Positions 1-5,936 of a DNA stretch of 9,633 bases are shown one piece after another. The stretch is taken from contig DFGF01000169.1 in assembly GCA_002371715.1 (NCBI GenBank), positions 1 to 9,633 on the forward strand. The letters run 5' to 3'. Position 1 is the first letter of the stretch, and each line of letters opens with the position of its first letter. Source of the DNA: Prevotella sp. UBA3757 (GTDB lineage Bacteria > Bacteroidota > Bacteroidia > Bacteroidales > Bacteroidaceae). Under the pieces are notes generated by a model that worked only from the letters and a program-made list of their open reading frames with translations, did no database searches and was not told where the DNA came from. The position numbers were made by a program, and so were the translations under genes.

Positions 1-810
1 AACATGGAGCGCAGCCGCTGGCGCCTTCATCGCCCCATAGCCACCAGCGGCAAGCGCATCATTGTCAACATCCCTGCCTACCACCTCTATGCCTACAGCG
101 ACGACGAACAACTCGACATGCGCGTGGTGTGCGGAGCCAAAACGACAAAGACACCACTGCTGTCCAGCGCCATAGAGTGGATGGAGGTCAATCCCAAATG
201 GGTGATTCCCAGGAGTATCATTGAGAACGAAGTGTCACGGCGGGCTGGCGACTCTGCCTACTTTGCGCGCCACCGCTATGCCATCATCGACAAAGAGACG
301 CAGAAGGAGGTCAGCGTGGCCGGCGTGTCACGCAAGATGCTGCTCAGCGGTCGCTACCGCGTGGCCCAGGCCGGTGGTGCCGGCAATTCGCTGGGCCGCA
401 TCGTGTTCCGATTCAAGAACCGCTTCTCTGTCTTCTTCCACGACACGTCGACGCCCAGTGCCTTCGAGCGCGACAGCCGTTCACTGTCACACGGCTGCGT
501 ACGCGTCAGCCGTCCTTTCGACCTGGCCCGTTTCGTGCTTGACGAACCTGACGAATGGCTCCTTGACCGCATCCGCATAGCCATGGGACTGCAGCCCGAG
601 AGCGAACGGGGACAACAGTGGCTCAGCGCACACCCTGATAGCGAAGAACAGAAGAAACTGATAGGCTATGTAGGCGTCAAGCCTCACGTACCTATTTATA
701 TTATATATAATACCATGTGGCCCGATGAGACCGGCACATGGCGTTCATGGCCAGATGTCTATGGCTACGACGACATTATTTGGAAACAACTTCAACCCTA
801 TCTGCTATGA
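1..810 (+). CDS. L,D-transpeptidase, YcbB/LdtD type (5' end cut by window)
   Basis: This is the C-terminal part of a periplasmic L,D-transpeptidase, which forms 3-3 cross-links in peptidoglycan or attaches proteins to it. The frame is open to the window edge, so the Met at position 4 is probably internal; N-MER-RWR at the beginning matches the motif that precedes the YkuD domain in YcbB-like enzymes. Residues below are numbered from that Met. The YkuD catalytic domain covers about residues 18-195, with H146 and the catalytic motif SHGCVR at 162-167 (nucleophile C165). The tail, with VPIYIIY followed by WPDVYGYDD, is the usual YcbB C-terminus. The N-terminal signal, scaffold and peptidoglycan-binding parts lie outside the window. 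The stop codon overlaps the start of the following sigma factor gene (ATGA at 807-810), so the two are probably cotranscribed and translationally coupled. Family assignment is firm; the exact substrate is not shown. Confidence 0.93.
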   Translation, partial: NMERSRWRLHRPIATSGKRIIVNIPAYHLYAYSDDEQLDMRVVCGAKTTKTPLLSSAIEWMEVNPKWVIPRSIIENEVSRRAGDSAYFARHRYAIIDKETQKEVSVAGVSRKMLLSGRYRVAQAGGAGNSLGRIVFRFKNRFSVFFHDTSTPSAFERDSRSLSHGCVRVSRPFDLARFVLDEPDEWLLDRIRIAMGLQPESERGQQWLSAHPDSEEQKKLIGYVGVKPHVPIYIIYNTMWPDETGTWRSWPDVYGYDDIIWKQLQPYLL

Positions 811-1355
811 GTAAGGTCGATGATCAGCTGCTGATGCAGCAACTCTCAAACCCAGCCACCCAGCGTAAGGCTTTCGAACAGGTGGTGCGCCTGTATAGCG
901 AACAACTATACTGGCAGGTGCGGCGCATCGTGCTCACCCATGAAGATGCAAACGACGTCATGCAAAACGTGTTTATCAAGGCATGGACTCACCTCGACAG
1001 CTTCCATCAGGACTCGCGGCTCTATACCTGGCTTTACCGCATTGCGGTCAACGAAAGCCTTGACTTCATGCGCCGCCAGAAAAACCAGATGGTCAGTACT
1101 GACGATGTAGACTCAGGCGTTGCCAACCGACTGATGGCCGACCGCTATTTCGACGGCGACGAAACGGAAGCCCAGCTTCAGGAAGCTATCAGCCAGCTGC
1201 CCGAGGTGCAGCGCCGCGTTTTCACCCTCCGCTACTTCGACGATATGAAATATAGCGATATGAGCCAACTGCTTGACACCAGCGAAGGTTCGCTGAAAGC
1301 GTCCTATCATATTGCCGTGAAAAAGATTACAGATTTTTTTAAGCGTCGCGATTAA
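807..1355 (+). CDS. ECF-family RNA polymerase sigma factor
   Basis: This is a 182-residue sigma-70 family factor of the extracytoplasmic-function type. Region 2 spans about residues 22-90 and includes EDANDVMQNVFIKAW (46-60) and the promoter-melting/-10 segment TWLYRIAVNESLDFMRR (74-90). Region 4 spans about 122-178, with LPEVQRRVFTLRYFDD (131-146) followed by the helix-turn-helix around 148-170. Regions 1.1 and 3 are absent, as expected for ECF factors. The start at 807 is preferred over an in-frame ATG at 738, because 807 gives the normal ECF length and forms an ATGA overlap with the transpeptidase stop, whereas 738 lies deep inside the upstream gene. The next gene encodes a small membrane protein of the kind that holds ECF factors inactive. 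The inferred role is control of an envelope-stress regulon; the actual signal cannot be read from sequence. Confidence 0.93.
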   Translation: MSKVDDQLLMQQLSNPATQRKAFEQVVRLYSEQLYWQVRRIVLTHEDANDVMQNVFIKAWTHLDSFHQDSRLYTWLYRIAVNESLDFMRRQKNQMVSTDDVDSGVANRLMADRYFDGDETEAQLQEAISQLPEVQRRVFTLRYFDDMKYSDMSQLLDTSEGSLKASYHIAVKKITDFFKRRD

Positions 1356-1377
1356 ACCTTTTAACCGCCCGTGCGTC
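1354..1377 (+). promoter_or_regulatory. candidate ECF sigma-dependent promoter upstream of the anti-sigma gene
   Basis: At the end of the sigma gene there is AAAC (1354-1357), a -35-like AAC motif followed by CTTTT. After a 16-nt spacer comes CGTC (1374-1377), a -10-like motif. AAC and CGTC elements at this spacing are typical of promoters read by ECF sigma factors, and placement between an ECF gene and its anti-sigma gene fits autoregulation. The assignment rests on two short motifs and spacing only. The first bases of the -35 element fall in the last codon and stop of the sigma gene. Confidence 0.4.
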
Positions 1378-1402
1378 ATAATAACAAAACAATACTACAA
1401 AG

Positions 1403-1813
1403 ATGGAACACAACGATGAATTATATCTCAAGCAGACAGTGGGCAACAGGAATCCCTTCCAGGTTCCTGAAGGCTACTTCGAGCAGCTGACAGAGCAGGT
1501 CATGCAACAGCTGCCCGAGCGTCAGTCCTCGGTCGTGCAGTTGGCTGAGCAGCCGGAGCAGGTGACCACACCGGCCCGCACCCAGCGCCTGCGCCCGTGG
1601 TTCTACGCAGCCGCCTGCGTTGCCCTTGCCCTTGTAATGGGGGTGAGCTACTATTTCACCCAGAGCCCGTCCACGACGATGGATGGTGGCCACATGGCAG
1701 CAGCCTCAGCACCGGCTGCCGTGGCTCCTCTTGACAACAGCTACATAGACGAAGCAGCAGACTATTGTATGCTGGACAATACGGAAATCTACGCATACCT
1801 CTCAGAAAACTAA
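1403..1813 (+). CDS. small single-pass membrane protein, probable anti-sigma factor
   Basis: The product has 136 residues: a cytoplasmic N-terminal part of about 65 residues, one membrane segment (about 66-86, WFYAAACVALALVMGVSYYF) and a periplasmic tail of about 50 residues. The N-terminal NPFQVPEGYFEQLTEQVM (17-34) resembles a motif common in Bacteroidales proteins encoded just after ECF sigma factors. The tail ends in conserved-looking IDEAADYCMLDNTEIYAYL (115-133). No zinc-binding anti-sigma motif (HxxxCxxC) is present. The gene begins 47 bp after the sigma gene and is immediately followed by the Spy-like gene, so all are probably in one unit. Position and topology suggest it holds the sigma factor at the membrane, but this is inferred from context rather than from a recognised anti-sigma domain. 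Confidence 0.75.
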   Translation: MEHNDELYLKQTVGNRNPFQVPEGYFEQLTEQVMQQLPERQSSVVQLAEQPEQVTTPARTQRLRPWFYAAACVALALVMGVSYYFTQSPSTTMDGGHMAAASAPAAVAPLDNSYIDEAADYCMLDNTEIYAYLSEN

Positions 1814-2308
1814 ATGCTGATACAACAAATGAAACAGACAGCTATCATCCTGATACTACAGTTGCTCATGACGGTCAGCGTGAGCGCACAGGGACATCGG
1901 AAGTTCTCACCTGAGAAATTCGATGCAGACATGGAGCAGTATGTGACGCGTGAAGCATCGCTGACGCCTCAGGAGGCAGAAAAATTCTTCCCCCTGTTCC
2001 GCGAGATGCACCAGAAACAGCGCGCTGTCTACCGCAAGATTCGCCATGCCACCAAGAATATGCCCGCCGACGACAAGGCGTGTGCTGCCACACTCAAGGA
2101 GTGTGACAAGCTGAACATAGAACTGCGCGAGATAGAGCAGACCTACCATCAGAAGATGATGAAGGCCATCTCGGCCCAGAAGGTCTACAAGTCCATTATG
2201 GCCGAGGCTAAATTCCACCGTCAAATGATGAAGGGCTGGCAGTCACACTACGGCAACTTCGGTTGGCCGCACGCTAAGAGCGGCCAGCACTGGGGCAAAC
2301 CACGCTGA
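1814..2308 (+). CDS. secreted LTxxQ/Spy-like periplasmic protein
   Basis: The reading frame starts directly after the stop of the previous gene (TAA then ATG), giving 164 residues. A second ATG at 1829 would give 159 residues and a cleaner signal peptide (MKQTAIILILQLLMTVSVSA, likely cleavage after the Ala). Either start may be used. The mature protein is charged and almost entirely helical. LTPQEAEKFFPLFREM (50-65) resembles the LTxxQ motif of Spy/CpxP-type periplasmic chaperones and sensors, and a long helical stretch follows to FHRQMMK (134-140). The C-terminus is rich in Gly, His and Trp. Proteins of this fold help sense or limit envelope stress, and its place after an ECF sigma and probable anti-sigma gene fits that role. 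The family match is distant and function is inferred. Its last 35 bp overlap the end of nth on the other strand. Confidence 0.78.
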   Translation: MLIQQMKQTAIILILQLLMTVSVSAQGHRKFSPEKFDADMEQYVTREASLTPQEAEKFFPLFREMHQKQRAVYRKIRHATKNMPADDKACAATLKECDKLNIELREIEQTYHQKMMKAISAQKVYKSIMAEAKFHRQMMKGWQSHYGNFGWPHAKSGQHWGKPR

Positions 2309-2912
2309 GGTCGCAACGCTCACAGTGAGGCTTGCGCGACGTGCAGACATAACGGCCATGGAGCAAGAGCCAGTGATGTGCCCGGGGAATATCTTCCTCG
2401 GGTATGTTTTTTGTCAGTGCCTGCTCAACCTTGTAGGGTGTGTTGTCCTTCTCTGCCACAAGTCCCAGGCGGTGGCTTACGCGATAGACGTGAGTATCGA
2501 CAGCCAGCGTAGCCTTGCCGAAGGCAACACTCTGAACCACGTTGGCAGTTTTGCGCCCCACGCCGGGCAGACTTAACAGGGCATCCATATCGTGCGGGAT
2601 TTCCCCCCCGTACTGCTCGGCCACCATCCGCGCCATCTTCACCAGATGGTCGGCCTTGGCGTTAGGATAGCTGACGCTCTTGATGTATTCCAGCACATCC
2701 TCCTCGTCAGCCTGTGCCATGCTCCGCGCATCGGGGAAGCGCCTGAAGAGTTCTGGTGTCACCTGGTTGATGCGCTTGTCCGTACACTGTGCACTTAAAA
2801 TCACGGCCACCAACAGTTGAAAGTCGTTGGCAAAGTTCAGTTCCGTCTGCACTTCAGGCATCTTGTCCCTGAAGTAGTCGAGTATCCACTCGTATCGTTG
2901 TTTTCTTGTCAT
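2274..2912 (-). CDS. nth: endonuclease III, DNA glycosylase/AP lyase
   Basis: This 212-residue protein is the base-excision repair enzyme that removes oxidised pyrimidines and cleaves the abasic site. All the hallmarks are visible: LLVAVILSAQCTDKRIN (33-49) in the N-terminal helical domain; the helix-hairpin-helix LPGVGRKTA (115-123) with catalytic Lys121; the catalytic Asp139 in AVDTHVYRV; and the C-terminal 4Fe-4S loop C190-x6-C197-x2-C200-x5-C206. Length matches the family (E. coli Nth is 211). It lies downstream of rnfA on the same strand but behind a probable terminator and 80 bp away. No TAnnTTTG promoter was seen in that gap, so some transcription may come from rnf read-through. In many bacteria nth sits beside rnf/rsx genes, and this arrangement repeats that link. 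Confidence 0.97.
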   Translation of the reverse strand: MTRKQRYEWILDYFRDKMPEVQTELNFANDFQLLVAVILSAQCTDKRINQVTPELFRRFPDARSMAQADEEDVLEYIKSVSYPNAKADHLVKMARMVAEQYGGEIPHDMDALLSLPGVGRKTANVVQSVAFGKATLAVDTHVYRVSHRLGLVAEKDNTPYKVEQALTKNIPEEDIPRAHHWLLLHGRYVCTSRKPHCERCDLSVVCPSAGRS

Positions 2913-2928
2913 AGTCTGTGGGATTTAT

Positions 2929-2959
2929 AAAATGGAGCATCCTTGGCGGGTGCTCCATT
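2929..2959 (-). terminator. probable intrinsic terminator after rnfA
   Basis: Reading the minus strand, AATGGAGCA and TGCTCCATT form a perfect 9-bp stem around an 11-nt loop (arms at 2951-2959 and 2931-2939). The 3' arm runs into a short U tract (TTTT at 2932-2929), followed by AT-rich sequence. It lies between the last rnf gene and nth. Stem G+C content and the U tract are modest, so termination may be partial. The plus-strand reading lacks a U tract. Confidence 0.55.
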
Positions 2960-2992
2960 ATGATTGATAGTGATAGGATAGGGTGGTGTCTA

Positions 2993-3595
2993 TCAGTTCA
3001 GTCCGAACAGCACCTTCAGTCCGCCGTCAACACCCGAGAAGCCCATGAAGGCCAGTGAGAGCAGTCCGGCAGAGAGCATGACGATGGCCATGCCACGCAT
3101 GCCCTTGGGGACGGTGACCAGCTCCAACTGTTCGCGCATACCGGCAAACACCGTCAGGGCCAGGCCGAAGCCAACAGCCGTTGAGAAGGCGTAAACCACG
3201 GACTGCAGCAGGTCGAAGTCTTTCTGGATGACCAGAATGGCCACACCGAGCACAGCACAGTTGGTGGTGATGAGGGGCAGGAAAATGCCAAGAGCCTGGT
3301 AAAGGGCCGGCGACACCTTCTTGAGGATAATCTCGACCATCTGGACCAGCGACGCAATGACCAGAATAAAGGCTATGGTCTGCAGATACTGCAGGCCGTT
3401 GGGGTCGAGCACGTACTTCTGTACCAGCCACGTCACGATGGTGGCCAGCGTCATCACGAAGGCTACGGCTGCCGACATACCCAGCGAGGTCTCCACCTTC
3501 TTCGACACGCCCAGGAAGGGACAGATGCCGAGGAACTGCGACAGAATGATATTATTGACGAATATCGCGCTGATGAAAATCAATATGTATTCCAT
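2993..3595 (-). CDS. rnfA: Rnf electron transport complex subunit RnfA
   Basis: This is a 200-residue, six-helix inner-membrane subunit of the ion-translocating ferredoxin:NAD oxidoreductase. The family motifs FVNNIILSQFLGICPFLGVS (12-31) and LPLITTNCAVLGVA (106-119) are present. C25 and C113 are the residues that, with the matching pair in RnfE, ligate the iron-sulfur centre buried in the membrane in NQR/Rnf-type complexes. The ATG at 3595 (MEYILIF) is chosen because the alternative three codons upstream is a TTG and other RnfA proteins begin at this point. It is the last gene of the rnf unit, followed by a probable terminator. A 15-bp repeat shared with the rnfC-rnfD junction lies just upstream. 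Confidence 0.96.
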   Translation of the reverse strand: MEYILIFISAIFVNNIILSQFLGICPFLGVSKKVETSLGMSAAVAFVMTLATIVTWLVQKYVLDPNGLQYLQTIAFILVIASLVQMVEIILKKVSPALYQALGIFLPLITTNCAVLGVAILVIQKDFDLLQSVVYAFSTAVGFGLALTVFAGMREQLELVTVPKGMRGMAIVMLSAGLLSLAFMGFSGVDGGLKVLFGLN

Positions 3596-3600
3596 AATGT

Positions 3601-3615
3601 ACAATTTGACTATTT
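3601..3615 (-). repeat. 15-bp intercistronic repeat copy at the rnfE-rnfA junction
   Basis: On the minus strand this is AAATAGTCAAATTGT, ending 5 bp before the rnfA ATG. The same 15 bp occurs twice in the rnfC-rnfD junction (5905-5919 and 5921-5935). It is AT-rich and lies in the leader region where Bacteroidota mRNAs usually lack Shine-Dalgarno sequences. Confidence 0.8.
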
Positions 3616-3628
3616 ACTAATTACAATA

Positions 3629-4210
3629 TTAACTGCGCAGCCGGTTGACTATGGCAATCAGGAATGACAGCATGATGAATGCACCCGGAGGCAGCACGAA
3701 GAGCAGAATGTTGTACTCCTCGGGCAGCAATACCAAACCAAAGACCGAGCCGGAACCGAGAATCTCACGGCAGATGCCCAGCAGGGTGAGTGCCAGCGTG
3801 AAGCCCAGTCCGATGCCGATACCGTCGAACAGTGAAGCCACGGGCGAGTTCTTGGCTGCAAACGACTCCGCACGGCCCAGTATGATACAGTTCACCACGA
3901 TGAGGGGGATAAACAGTCCGAGGGCGGCGTCGATGTCGGGCAGGAAAGCCTTGATAATCATCTGAAGCAGCGTCACGAAGGCTGCGATGACCACGATGAA
4001 TACAGGAATGCGCACCTTATCGGGGGTGACACTCTTCAGACACGAGATGACCACGTTGGTGCAAATGAGGACTGCCATGGTGGCCAGTCCCATCGACATA
4101 CCGTTGATGGCAGAGGTGGTAGTGGCCAGCGTAGGACACATACCCAGCATCAGGGCGAACGTGGGGTTCTCCTTGACAATACCATTCTTTATTATATCAA
4201 TGTAATTCAT
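3629..4210 (-). CDS. rnfE: Rnf electron transport complex subunit RnfE
   Basis: The 193-residue polytopic membrane protein is a paralogue of RnfA; the two insert in opposite orientation in the membrane core of the complex. Diagnostic sequences are NPTFALMLGMCPTLATTTSA (15-34, C25), IPLIVVNCIILGRAESFA (101-118, C108) and GIGIGLGFTLALTLLGICRE further on. C25 and C108 supply the other two ligands of the intramembrane iron-sulfur centre in this family. The gene starts only 3 bp after the rnfG stop (TAA GCT ATG on the minus strand), consistent with translational coupling. Length is slightly shorter than enterobacterial RsxE and similar to NqrD-like proteins. Assignment as RnfE rather than NqrD rests on the rnfB/C neighbours. 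Confidence 0.96.
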   Translation of the reverse strand: MNYIDIIKNGIVKENPTFALMLGMCPTLATTTSAINGMSMGLATMAVLICTNVVISCLKSVTPDKVRIPVFIVVIAAFVTLLQMIIKAFLPDIDAALGLFIPLIVVNCIILGRAESFAAKNSPVASLFDGIGIGLGFTLALTLLGICREILGSGSVFGLVLLPEEYNILLFVLPPGAFIMLSFLIAIVNRLRS

Positions 4211-4213
4211 AGC

Positions 4214-4864
4214 TTATTCCTCCACTGTTTTTGTTTCTTCTTCTGCTGCTACCTGCTTGGTGGCACCGCTTTCAGCATCGGCCATCGGGGTAGCCTTATA
4301 GGCATTGTAGGCATTGTTGACGGCCTTGAGGAAGGCGCGGCTGGTAATGGTCGATGCCGTGATGGCGTCAACCTGGCCACCATCCTTCGAGACGGTCAGA
4401 GGCTCTGACGGCGTCTTGCCGATGATGTCGCCCTTCTGGCCTTTCTGGAACCACTGGTCGGCCTTGGCGCCCAGACCGGGCGTCTCGGCATGCTCCAGCA
4501 GCGTGTAACCCAGAATCTTGCCTTCGGGGTCGAAACCTACCAGTACCTTCAGGTCACCGCCAAAACCGCCTGTAGTCGACTCGACGGCAGCGCCGAGGGA
4601 CTTGCCTGCAGCATCCTTTACATCATAGATTTTATAGACCAGTTCCTTGCCGTCCACAATCTGTTTCACCTCCTGCGGCTCGGCAACCTGTATGTTGTCT
4701 GACACCATGACGGTCTTGATACCGTTGTCGAGTGCCAGCTTCTTCTGCTCGTTGATGGGGCCTTCGGTCAGATGGTTCATATAGGCCAGTATGGCACCCA
4801 TGATGACTGCTACCAACGTGAGTACCAGCACCATATTCGTTAAAGATGATTCGAGTTTTTTCAT
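4214..4864 (-). CDS. rnfG: Rnf electron transport complex subunit RnfG, flavoprotein
   Basis: This 216-residue protein has an N-terminal membrane anchor (about 11-29) and a periplasmic FMN-binding domain. It carries ETPGLGAKA (127-135), a conserved element of the fold, and the flavinylation site DAITASTITS (166-175). In RnfG and NqrC the last Thr of a D-x-x-(S/T)-G-A-T motif is bound to FMN through a phosphoester bond by the flavin transferase ApbE; here that residue would be T172. The motif differs from the usual form (TAST instead of S/T-GAT), while Asp166 and Thr172 are kept. The C-terminal tail after about 195 is Ala/Glu/Lys-rich and looks disordered. The start lies directly after a run of 7-bp repeats. 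ApbE is not encoded in the window. Confidence 0.95.
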   Translation of the reverse strand: MKKLESSLTNMVLVLTLVAVIMGAILAYMNHLTEGPINEQKKLALDNGIKTVMVSDNIQVAEPQEVKQIVDGKELVYKIYDVKDAAGKSLGAAVESTTGGFGGDLKVLVGFDPEGKILGYTLLEHAETPGLGAKADQWFQKGQKGDIIGKTPSEPLTVSKDGGQVDAITASTITSRAFLKAVNNAYNAYKATPMADAESGATKQVAAEEETKTVEE

Positions 4865-4869
4865 AACTT

Positions 4870-4897
4870 CTTAATTCTTAACTCTTAATTCTTAATT
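4870..4897 (-). repeat. four tandem 7-bp units across the rnfD stop and rnfG leader
   Basis: On the minus strand AATTAAG is repeated four times (third copy AGTTAAG), followed by AAGTT and the rnfG ATG. The first unit contains the last sense codon and stop (AAT TAA) of rnfD. The junction between rnfD and rnfG thus consists almost wholly of repeat units. Confidence 0.9.
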
Positions 4898-5893
4898 ACT
4901 CTTGGCTGGCACTTCACCGAAGCGCTTCGGTTTCACGTACGTATTAATAAGAGGTGTAAAGGCGTTCATGATGAGGATGGCGAACGACATACCCTCGGGA
5001 TAGGCACCCCAGTTACGGATGACGACGGTCAGCACACCGATGGCTACACCATAGATAATCTGGCCCTTGGCCGTCATTGGCGACGTGACATAGTCGGTTG
5101 CCATGAAGATGGCACCCAGCATCAGTCCGCCGGAGAGAATCACCGAGAACGGATCGGCATAAGCCGGACTGAGCAGATGGCAAATGCCTGCCAGCACGAA
5201 CACCGTGCCGATGATGGAAACGGGGATGTGCCACGTGATGATTTTCTGCCACAGCATATAGGCCAGTCCTAACAGCAGGGCCAGGGCACAAATCTCACCC
5301 ATGGCACCGGCACCGTCGGGATGGTTGCCCAGGAAGAGGTCCAGCGACGAAGGCAGCTGATCCAGCACGGAGGCATCGCCGGTCTTAATGGCGTCCTTCA
5401 TGATGGCCAGGGGCGTCGCTCCGGTCTCTGCGTCGAGATAGCTGGTCAGCTGGCCAACCTTTGGCCATGTCGTCATCTGGGCTGGGAATGCTACCAGCAG
5501 TGCAGCGCGTCCTACCAGTGCTGGATTGAACAGGTTATTGCCCAGACCGCCAAACGTCATCTTGCCCACACCGATAGCAAACAGTGCACCGATGATGATA
5601 ATCCAGATAGGCAGGTTCGAGGGCAGGTTAAAGCCGAGCAGCAAACCCGTCAGGACGGCCGAGCCGTCGAGGACGGTATTGCGCTCGCCCTTGAGCATGA
5701 ACTTATTGATGGCCCACTCAAAGAATACGCAGGCCGCAACACTCGTTGCACAGACAATGGCCGAACCAAGGCCAAAGAAGTAGAACGACACGAGCAGCGC
5801 AGGCAGCAGGGCAATGATGACGCCATACATGTTGCGCTCGACGGTATCTGTTCCGTGTGCGTGAGGTGATAGTGATACTATTAATTTTCCCAT
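4892..5893 (-). CDS. rnfD: Rnf electron transport complex subunit RnfD, membrane flavoprotein
   Basis: The 333-residue polytopic membrane protein of the NqrB/RnfD family carries covalently bound FMN. N-terminal SPHAHGTDTVERNMYGVIIAL (9-29) is a family signature. GGLGNNLFNPALVGRAAL (115-132) is the conserved loop, and the flavinylation motif D-A-E-T-G-A-T (154-160) places FMN on T160. The C-terminal half has helices around MATDYVTSPMTAKGQIIYG, also conserved. It provides the membrane path for electrons between the cytoplasmic RnfB/C side and periplasmic RnfG, and contributes to ion movement. The start at 5893 follows a 16-bp tandem repeat that holds the rnfC stop. Length is within the family range. 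Confidence 0.96.
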   Translation of the reverse strand: MGKLIVSLSPHAHGTDTVERNMYGVIIALLPALLVSFYFFGLGSAIVCATSVAACVFFEWAINKFMLKGERNTVLDGSAVLTGLLLGFNLPSNLPIWIIIIGALFAIGVGKMTFGGLGNNLFNPALVGRAALLVAFPAQMTTWPKVGQLTSYLDAETGATPLAIMKDAIKTGDASVLDQLPSSLDLFLGNHPDGAGAMGEICALALLLGLAYMLWQKIITWHIPVSIIGTVFVLAGICHLLSPAYADPFSVILSGGLMLGAIFMATDYVTSPMTAKGQIIYGVAIGVLTVVIRNWGAYPEGMSFAILIMNAFTPLINTYVKPKRFGEVPAKSN

Positions 5894-5899
5894 TGTTTT

Positions 5900-5936
5900 A
5901 TTTCACAATTTGACTATTTCACAATTTGACTATTTC
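5900..5936 (-). repeat. 16-bp tandem repeat (2.3 copies) spanning the rnfC stop and rnfD leader
   Basis: The plus strand carries ATTTCACAATTTGACT twice in perfect tandem (5900-5915 and 5916-5931), then the first five bases of a third copy (5932-5936). On the minus strand the TAG stop of rnfC (5932-5930) sits inside the first unit and the last unit ends 6 bp before the rnfD ATG. A 15-bp part recurs before rnfA. Confidence 0.92.

Noticed and set aside
738..806. In-frame upstream ATG that would lengthen the sigma factor by 23 residues
   Set aside because: It lies inside the transpeptidase coding sequence and the extra residues match nothing in ECF factors; the ATGA overlap at 807 gives the normal length.
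2961..2998. Repeated TGATAG/CTATCA near the rnfA stop, considered as a hairpin or operator
   Set aside because: The arms are short with a long, mismatched loop and no consistent spacing; low-complexity sequence is the simpler reading.
3596..3604. TTG start three codons upstream of rnfA
   Set aside because: The ATG at 3595 matches the usual RnfA N-terminus (MEYILIF) and the upstream codons overlap the repeat.
5321..5869. 182-codon plus-strand open frame inside rnfD
   Set aside because: It is antisense to a well-conserved gene, has a composition without domain features, and no promoter was seen; a shadow frame.
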